A DNA stretch of 64,000 nucleotides from Amorphophallus konjac (taxonomy: Eukaryota; Streptophyta; Magnoliopsida; Alismatales; Araceae), in contig CM040117.1 in the NCBI GenBank assembly GCA_022559845.1, positions 76,793,731-76,857,730 of the forward strand, in the 5' to 3' direction. Of this stretch, positions 57,198-64,000 are shown piece by piece. A program made the translations under genes and the position numbers. A model generated the notes under the pieces. The model saw nothing but the letters and a program-made list of their open reading frames with translations. It made no database searches and had not been told where the DNA came from. The stretch's first letter is position 1, and every line of letters starts with the position of its first letter.

Positions 57198-58931
57198 TCA
57201 AGGGACCTTGAATGAGTGGCCCGTAAGTCGGGGCACACTCGTGAGAGATGTAGGAGGTCTCCTCAAAGGAAATGCACTGTTGAGGAGTTCGAAAATTGGC
57301 GTTTTTTTTTCATTTTCATTTTCAATTACAAAACAATTGGAAGAACTTAGGGAATGAGAGGAGGGGACTATAGCTAAGGGGTTGTAGGGCTCATTGAGCA
57401 GATCATGGTTGAAAATTTGGCACGGGTCGAGAGATCCGCACAAGAATGTGAGCAGAGAAGGGGACCTGGGAATATCATCAGACAAACGTCTGGCCCAGGA
57501 CAGAGTCAGCAACAATGGCTGAGGAGAATGATTAGATAGAATGACAGAAAGCAATCCGTCAGTGGCAACGTCCTCTTGGCAAGGAAAACTTGGAATTTCG
57601 ATAATGTCAACGACATCTTTTGGCACCTCAGAGATCAAAAGTGGCCCCTCTAAATCCGAAGGCAAGAACATCTGCTGTAGCGCAATGGAAATATCATGTA
57701 TATCAAACCACTTGTTCCACTCGCAGTCCGGGTCACCGTGCTTCCCCTTCTTTGCAACCCTCGAGCAACTTTCAGCTAAATAGGCAATCTGCAATTTCCC
57801 ATGTGATTCTTGCGGGTAATTCCCTAACTGTATAACCGGCCCCTTCCTGAAATGAGAGTACAAGGTCCATGTAAGAGGTTCCTCATGTGCTTCAAGTGGC
57901 CCTTCAAAGCCTAGGCCGGCTCTAAGGGTTAACCTTGTCTTGTTTGGCAGTCTCAGTCTCCCTTGTAATTGTGCACCCAAGCCTTTACCCTGTTGGTAGC
58001 CAATATTTCTCATGATCTCCGATCCCTTAGAATGGGAAGGGTGACATGACTTTGATGCCTGAAACGGCTTTTGTGTTAAAGGGGTGCGACGAGGATCACA
58101 CACATCTAGCAATGAAAGAATTGGCCGGTGAGTCGGCCAAACAGAAGGCAAAGAGGTATTAATAGCATCCACTGTAGAAAAGATGGGCATGCTATTTACC
58201 TTGATAATCCAAGCCTTGTATGGAAACTTTAAGCACTGATGATTGGTGGAAGGCACAGCATTCATAACTTCAATGTAAGGGTGACCTAGTATGGCCTTGA
58301 ATGTGGGATCCATATCAAGGATATGGAATTCTGCAAAGACTGATGCATGGCCCAATTCTACATTCAAGATGACCATCCCCATTGGTGGCTTTTTGCTATT
58401 GTCATAGGCCGTAACCGTGATTGATGAAGGCCTTATCTGTTCCGTGTCAACCCCACATAATTGGAGGGTGCTTATAGAGATCACATTTATAGATGCACCA
58501 GTGTCCACCAAACATGGGTCTACAGACACCCCATTGATCTTTACTGCAATACACAAAGCATATTTTCGAGCCTCCTTGGGGGCGAGCTCATGGTGGTGGA
58601 ATATGATAACCGGTTGTGTATCTATCGGCGTCAATACTGATGATATCTTCTCCACTGGGAGATCCTCATTTACCATAACCTTCTGAAGATACTCCATCAA
58701 GGCGTCCTGATGGGTTTTCGACCTCTTGATTAGCTTGAGAATGGAGATCCGAGCTAGTGTTTTATCCAAGTGTTTCAACAGGTCATATTGTGTCCCGGGG
58801 ATAGACTCATCTGACCGTTCTTCGGTGTCTTTCTCTGGCTGAGATTGCTCGGGGACCTGACTGTTTTGGGGAAAAATCCGACGGAACATCCTTCCACTAC
58901 GGAGCACCATGGCTTGTGGTTTTGGCGGCAC
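57198..58931 (-). CDS. Protease region of element B with G-patch-like motif
   Basis: 577 codons without a stop. The start Met gives MPPKPQAMVLRSGRMF, but this frame is also open upstream, overlapping the end of the gag frame. Residues about 60-110 are a helical linker. The retropepsin active site is CLVDTGASINVISI (D-T-G) near residue 145, followed by FKAILGHPYIEVMNAVPST, the block usual after Tat protease. Near residue 305 is GYQQGKGLGAQLQGR, a G-patch-like Gly-rich motif seen in Ogre-type elements and in RNA-binding proteins. The last 200 residues are Pro/Ser/Leu-rich without a known domain. It cuts the polyprotein in the particle. Confidence 0.8.
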   Translation of the reverse strand: MPPKPQAMVLRSGRMFRRIFPQNSQVPEQSQPEKDTEERSDESIPGTQYDLLKHLDKTLARISILKLIKRSKTHQDALMEYLQKVMVNEDLPVEKISSVLTPIDTQPVIIFHHHELAPKEARKYALCIAVKINGVSVDPCLVDTGASINVISISTLQLCGVDTEQIRPSSITVTAYDNSKKPPMGMVILNVELGHASVFAEFHILDMDPTFKAILGHPYIEVMNAVPSTNHQCLKFPYKAWIIKVNSMPIFSTVDAINTSLPSVWPTHRPILSLLDVCDPRRTPLTQKPFQASKSCHPSHSKGSEIMRNIGYQQGKGLGAQLQGRLRLPNKTRLTLRAGLGFEGPLEAHEEPLTWTLYSHFRKGPVIQLGNYPQESHGKLQIAYLAESCSRVAKKGKHGDPDCEWNKWFDIHDISIALQQMFLPSDLEGPLLISEVPKDVVDIIEIPSFPCQEDVATDGLLSVILSNHSPQPLLLTLSWARRLSDDIPRSPSLLTFLCGSLDPCQIFNHDLLNEPYNPLAIVPSSHSLSSSNCFVIENENEKKTPIFELLNSAFPLRRPPTSLTSVPRLTGHSFKVP

Positions 58932-58954
58932 CTCTATGGAGTTAGATATGGGGT

Positions 58955-61649
58955 TTAGCAGGGGTTCAGGGGCAGTGGTGGAGGAACAATTGACGAAGCA
59001 GGGGCAATAATAGGTGTAGGGGCTCTGATGAGTGGTTTTTTAGGTGAAGGTATGGTGGGAGTGGATGAAGTCTCAGATAGACGGTGAATGATAAGGGGTT
59101 TAAAAGGTGGAGGCATAGTAGAGGTCGATGGGGCCCCGAATGGGCGATGAGTAATGAGGGGTTTCGAGGGTAAAGGGGTCACGGTGGAAGTGGATGGTGC
59201 CTCAGAAGGGCGTTGGATAATGAGGGTTTTATTTGGTGAAGGCGTAGCAGAAATGGATGATGAAATGGAGGCGTGAGAGATGATGAGAGGCTTTGAGGGT
59301 AATGGGGTTATGGTGGAGGTAGATGATGTTTGCTGGGGACTCAGTGGGAGGTTAACAGCAGGGATGCGAATGAGAGGTCGTGATGGCAGTGGAAATGGGT
59401 GAGGCGTTGTTGTAGGTTGTGCTACGGGTCGAGGATAGACAGGAGCGGGATAGATAAGGCATGGAGGTTGGTTTGGAACATGATTGGCGACAAGGATAGA
59501 GCTGCCTTCCGTATGCCAATCTTGCCCTCTTCCAACTTCCGGGAAGGAAGAGATGGGGTTGACTTGGTGGTTGGGTTGTTGGTGCCCCGGTAATGGATTT
59601 TGGAGGATGCCCATGTTTGGCTGTTGCTGTGGTGCCTGCTGAGGCTGTTGTTGTTGTTGTTGTTGTTGTTGTGGTTGTTGTTGTTGTTGCTATTGTCTAG
59701 GAGGAGGTCTCCTGGCCTTCATCATGACGACGTATCACCTCATTTCATCCCAATCTATTTGATGTTCATCATTCATATCATAGATATAATCTCTGAAATG
59801 GAAGCAGTTTTCTACTGTATGACCCGGCTGTCTATGGAAGACACAATATCTGGAAGTGTCAACGTTCGTGGGACATATGGCTCTTTCCTTAGGCAAGGTG
59901 AGCATATTAGCAGCCATGAGAGCATTAAAAATGTCCGATAATGACTCTGGAAAAGGTGGGTAGTGATTTCTCCTTGGGCCAATTGGCCTCCTCTGTTGTT
60001 GGGGGCCATAGTCCTCGGGTGGTGGAACCTGATTATATTGAGGAGGTCGCTGCTATTGTTGTTGGAGATGGAGGGGTTGAGGAATATTATTCTGGAGGAG
60101 GTTATTTTGTGGGGGAGGTCGATAGGGTTGCTGGCCTTGTTGATCTTGATAAAAGGGGAATTGTGGAGCTTGTGGAGGCCTGAGATTAGCTTACCGGTTG
60201 GGATTGCCAACTGCACCCACCTGCTCATTCGCTACGACTCCTTCCGTCACCCCACCTTGGGCACCAGTACTTGGCTTCATAAACACCCTTGGCTTTGGTG
60301 GAAAAAACATATGCATGAGGGGAGAATCTTTCAGCTGTGTTTGGATATATCGAGCCCTCTCATACAGTTCCTCCATAGTGGTGAGCTTGTTCATTGCCAA
60401 GACGTGTCTAAATTGCAGAGTGGAATTAGACACGATCATCTTTACTTGCTCCGATTCTGAAATGAGGTCTCTCACTTTCTCTGCCAAGGATCTCCATCGA
60501 TCGGCAAATTGGATGAAATCTTCGTCCGGCTTCATTTTCTCGGCCACCAAGTCGGTAATAGAAAGGGAGGGACCGACCCTATCCCGATATTTCTGTAGGA
60601 ATTTCCGTTGCACTACGTCGAAGTTCTCAGCCTCACTCGGCTCTAGGGAATAGAACCACTCTAAGGCGGGACCATCCAATGATCTCCTGAAGAGGTATGC
60701 CAGGGATCTTTGATCGTTCTGCCAAAACGAGGACTCATACATAAAGTCCTTCAAATGAATGAGAGGGTTGCTTGTGTCGGTGTACCGTCAGTACGTTGGC
60801 ATTTTAGAAGGATTGGTAAAGAGATCTCAGGCGCGGATTTGACATCCACAATCTTTTTGAAATCTCGGAATTGTTCATCCATCTTGTTCAACCTATGAAG
60901 GAGAGATTGGGTAACCTCATCGTAAGAGGCAGGTTGTGGTGGCCACTGAGGCCTTGCAGAAGCCTGAGAAGGGAATTCCAGATGAGAGAGACGTTGTGGC
61001 ATATCAGCAAATGGAACTGACTGAAATGTCGTATGAGGAATTGGTGGAACTTGAGACTGGGGAGGTAATTGGAAAGATGGAGGTTACGGACGTTGTGGCA
61101 TATCAGTAAATGGAACTGACTGAAATGTTGTATGAGGAATTGGTGGAACTTGAGACTGGGGAGGTAATTGGAAAGAGGGAGGTTGCAGACTTTGTGACAT
61201 ATCAGTAAATAGAACTGACTGAAATGTTGTATGAGGAATCGGTGGAACTTGAGACTGGGGAGGTAATTGGAAAGAGGGAGGTTGCAGACTTGTCTGCACA
61301 AGAGGGAATGAGGAAGGGATTGCCTGTGCAGGCTCTTGAGTAGGGAGAGCAACTGTTGTTGGGTTTTGAGGAGTAGAATCAATAGATTTCCCTTTTAAGA
61401 CGGCCTGAAAGGCTCGGATCTGATCGGAATTGAGCTGTGTGTTCGCAAGAACACCTAGCAAGGAGGAAATATCTTGCGGCGGGGATGCTTCCCCGATGGT
61501 GGTTCGCACCTCATATGAGGGCTCACGGGAGGAACCTGCGTCCTCAGCAGGGACATGTGTCCCTGGTGACTCGGGGTCGGATTCTGACCGTTCCCGGACA
61601 TTTCTTGATCTTTTTCGGAACGCGAGATTTTACCGGAACGCAATATCAT
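58955..61649 (-). pseudogene. gag: Gag of element B
   Basis: Probable start at the ATG at 61649 (MILRSGKISRSEK). A frame change near 61590 leads into the long N-part (61509 on), Pro/Gln-rich with a threefold repeat. Stops at 61084 (TAA) and about 60771 (TGA) and a frame change near 60760 precede the Gag core (60754-60191): FMYESSFWQNDQRSLAYLF, GPALEWFYSLEP, KYRDRVGPSLSITDLVAEKM, PDEDFIQFADRWRSL. The zinc-knuckle-like YCVFHRQPGHTVENC lies at about 59870. After a TGA near 59735 and a CAA-encoded Gln run (about 59640-59700) comes a Pro/Ser/Thr-rich tail ending at 58955. The core resembles that of A. It is broken but recent. Confidence 0.8.
60990..61288 (-). repeat. 99-bp tandem repeat within gag of B, three copies
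   Basis: Each copy encodes 33 residues with PPSFQLPPQSQVPPIPHTTF and FTDM. The unit length keeps the frame; one copy holds the TAA. Confidence 0.9.
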
Positions 61650-62563
61650 ACACACTCAAACCAATAACAAAGATTAACAAACAAGTTGATGTTTAACGCC
61701 CTTTTTTGTTTTCTTTTCATTTTCCCTTTTTTTTCTTTTTTCTAATCAAATGTTCACACCACATGAGAGACCCTAGTTGCAATATTGGTTTCCGCCGTGT
61801 CATCTAAGGACACTCGACTCACCACGAATGGGTTGACTATCTCCAGGGAACTTCAGTGGTACAACTAGCCCAGTGAACGAAGAGGGAATCCTTCGATGTC
61901 GGGGACTTACGGAGGTCTCAATGAAGGAGATCCTAGTCCGTCGAGAGGAATTCCCGACGGAGAGTCCTTCTTTCACCAAGAAAGGGTGATCCTAAAAAAA
62001 AAGGAACAAAGAAATAAAAATAAAAGGGAGATGATATGCAATGCAGTGCTGAATTTAACAAGAGATATATAAATAGACAACAAATATATACAACCAAAGA
62101 AATTAAACAAGCATTACAACACTCCTTTTCCGTAACAACACGACTCTTTTCAGATCTTACAAGGGATTGTGGAAGAATGCACGTAGTGAACGAAGGATGA
62201 AATTGGGATGACAAAGTACTATTGGGGAAACAAATGTAATGCGTAAGCGCAATCAGGAGGGGCACACATGGGTGCCGAAAGGAGAGGGCACACGGGGGTG
62301 CCGAAAGGAGGGGGGCACACGTGGGTGCACGAGACAACGTCGACCTCTCAAGTAACCACAAGGGACTGGGGGAGTGCACGGGGTGCACGAGGGGAGTAGG
62401 CGCACGTGGGCGCAATAGGGAAAGGCACACGTGAGTGCCGAAAGGAGGGACACGCGTGGGTGTCAAGAGGAAAAGGCACTGTGGGTGCCAAAAGTGGGCG
62501 CAATAGGAAAAGGCATTGTGGGTACCAAAAGCTTGTGGGTAACCAAAGAAAGCAAAAAAGAGG
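61650..62563 (-). other. 5' leader of element B
   Basis: No supported gene; the minus-strand frame at 61933-62466 is Cys/Leu/Pro-rich and overlaps short palindromic repeats. Ogre elements often have an extra ORF before gag, but I cannot confirm one here. 61790-61960 matches the leaders of A. Confidence 0.55.
62262..62530. repeat. Array of about nine short GGCACACGTGGGTGCC-like palindromes
   Basis: Imperfect copies of GGCACAC..G.GTGCC with spacers such as GAAAGGAG. It lies 35 to 300 bases from the PBS, within the leader RNA. Confidence 0.8.
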
Positions 62564-62580
62564 TCCCACCGTGATCGCCA
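62564..62580 (-). other. Primer binding site of element B, tRNA-Arg-like
   Basis: Same 17-mer as in element A, six bases from the LTR end. Agrees with the tRNA-Arg primer known for Ogre. Confidence 0.85.
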
Positions 62581-62586
62581 ATCAGG

Positions 62587-64000
62587 TGTAGACGGCGGAG
62601 ATCATCCAACCTCGGGGGGTAAGAGAGGATAGTGATGAAAGGCTAGAGAAAAGTGAGAAGTAGACGATTGAGATCGTCTACTCCGAATGCAAGAGGGGGT
62701 AGTGATGAAAAGTGAGGGAAGGGTAATGGAAAACCCGTCCTGAAAGGAGCCTGCTAGTGAGACACAGTAAAATCTGAACTTACCCCAATTTCTGGTACAG
62801 GGCGGAGATAGGGACCGGAAGGTCCTCTCGCGCAAACTAACTCCCTCTTCAACAGGCGTAACCCGTTGCTTTGGGAGTATCTTTAGAGATACCGAATATT
62901 AGGGTAGGACGTAAGGTGACTTTGGGTAACAAGCGAAATGTAAAGTGTTGATGCGAACAATGGTGATGATGAAGGGAGCGGCGCAAGAATGAGGAGTGAG
63001 GGGTACTAACTTAGCAGCAAAAGCTGGAGAAGGTCCGATGGTAGTCGTTTCCACGGATTCAGGAGTGAGTTATACACAACATAAAGATACACCACATTAT
63101 AACAAATTGTTAATATCATGAAACGATAATAACAACATGAACTAGGCAAACTAACTATAACAGGATATCACTTAACAGAACGGGATGACAGTAGTATGAA
63201 CAACATGAACCGCCACTAGGCATTGGCCTTTGCGGGGTTTTATAACAAATATGAGAGTAACAAGAGCAATTGACAGAATGAGAATCATGAAAGAAGCCCT
63301 CGCGAGGAACTGGTTCCGTCAACGGGGCTGGGACGGAGAACAGGAAATAAAACCGCCGCGAGGAACGGATTCCTTGATCGGGGTTGGAAAGAAAGTACAG
63401 AAAATGAAACCACCGCGAGGAACGGATTCCTTGATTGGGGTTGGAAAGAAAGTACAGAAAATGAAACCACCGCGAGGAACGGGTTCCTTGATCGGGGTTG
63501 GAACGAAAGTATAGAAAATGAAACCACCGCGAGGAACGGATTCCTTGATCGGGGTTTTAATAAAAGTACAGGAAATGAAACCACCACGAGGAACGGGTTC
63601 CTTGATCAGGGTTGGAATGAAAGTACAGAAAATGAAACCGCTACGAGGAACGTATTCCTTGATCGGTGTTGGAACGAAAGTACAGGAAATGAAACCACCG
63701 CGAGGAACGAATTCCTTGATCAGGGTTGGAACGAAAGTACAGGAAATGAAACCACTGCGAGGAACGGATTCCTTGATCGGGGTTGGAACGAAAATACAGA
63801 AAATGAAACCACCGCGAGGAACGGATTCCTTGATCGGGGTTGGAACGAAAGTATAGAAAATGAAACCACCGCGAGGAACGGGTTCCTTGATCGGGGTTGG
63901 AACGAAAGTACATAAAATAAAACCACCGCGAGGAATGGGTTCCTTGATCGGGGTTGGAACGAAAGTACAGAAAATGAAACCGCCGCGAGGAACGGTTTCC
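62587..64000 (-). mobile_element. 5' LTR of element B, cut by the window edge
   Basis: Starts TGTAGACGGCGG and is collinear with 39982-41400 with small differences, including the 57-bp array from about 63349 (11 copies seen before the edge). Confidence 0.9.
63349..64000. repeat. 57-bp tandem array in the 5' LTR of B
   Basis: Same unit as at 40741-41530 with different copy variants; continues past the window edge. Confidence 0.95.

Larger units (their letters stand above)
39982..64000 (-). mobile_element. Element B: Ogre-like giant retrotransposon with two antisense PMD genes
   Basis: 3' LTR 39982-44790, interior 44791-62586, 5' LTR from 62587 and off the right edge. With LTRs of 4.8 kb and an interior of 17.8 kb the element is about 27 kb, within the size range of Ogre. 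The tRNA-Arg-like PBS, dual RNase H, G-patch-like motif after protease and a 5' position of gag agree with that. Pol is one frame of 1,188 codons with four stops; gag-pro has stops and frameshifts. It inserted into the copia element. Confidence 0.85.

Noticed and set aside
61933..62466. Extra ORF before gag, as in some Ogre elements
   Set aside because: Composition follows the GTGCC palindrome array and a T-rich end; no motif supports a protein.

Overview
The window is plant nuclear DNA made entirely of nested LTR retrotransposons. I see no host gene, rRNA, tRNA or CRISPR array. The evidence for a plant is the long LTRs starting TGTTGACACC, TGTTGGCACC or TGTAGACA, Ty3/gypsy pol regions with two RNase H domains (the Tat/Ogre lineage), plant mobile domain (PMD) frames, and a start like that of a Ty1/copia LTR. 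The species cannot be named from the sequence; a seed plant, most likely an angiosperm, is the safest statement. Such dense nesting is typical of heterochromatin.

Layout, left to right. (A) 1-15014, minus strand: a gag-only, non-autonomous Ogre-like complex with three LTRs of two different types, its left LTR cut by the window edge. (D) 15015-17811, minus: a 5' LTR, a primer binding site (PBS) and an unrecognised ORF cut by the insertion of A. (E) 17812-20042, plus: the 3' end of an element related to the middle LTR of A, with a duplicated polypurine tract (PPT)/LTR junction. (F) 20043-23480, minus: an old Tat fragment keeping its antisense genes. (C) 23481-37609, minus: a nearly complete Tat element with a 3' LTR of 4.2 kb, two antisense transcription units, integrase, archaeal-type RNase H (aRH), RT-RNase H, protease, gag, PBS and the start of the 5' LTR. 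(Copia) 37610-39981, plus: LTR sequence without genes. (B) 39982-64000 and beyond, minus: an Ogre-like element with LTRs of about 4.8 kb and a 17.8 kb interior.

Inferred nesting: A in D in E; C in F; the copia element in the 5' LTR of C; B in the copia element. E in F is likely but less certain.

The most interesting content runs against the sense of the elements. Between integrase and the 3' LTR, B carries two tandem, related PMD genes on the opposite strand. Each has a TATA box, introns or an intron and an AATAAA signal; one can be traced as seven exons, all joined in phase 0, with a single nonsense codon. C and F carry in the same place a different antisense gene (putative gypsy-type transposon domain plus coiled coil) with a conserved intron of about 78 bp, and beyond it a conserved micro-ORF of about 50 codons under its own TATA box. 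Nearly all sense and antisense frames hold scattered nonsense codons, many of them simple C-to-T changes, so these copies are probably inactive.
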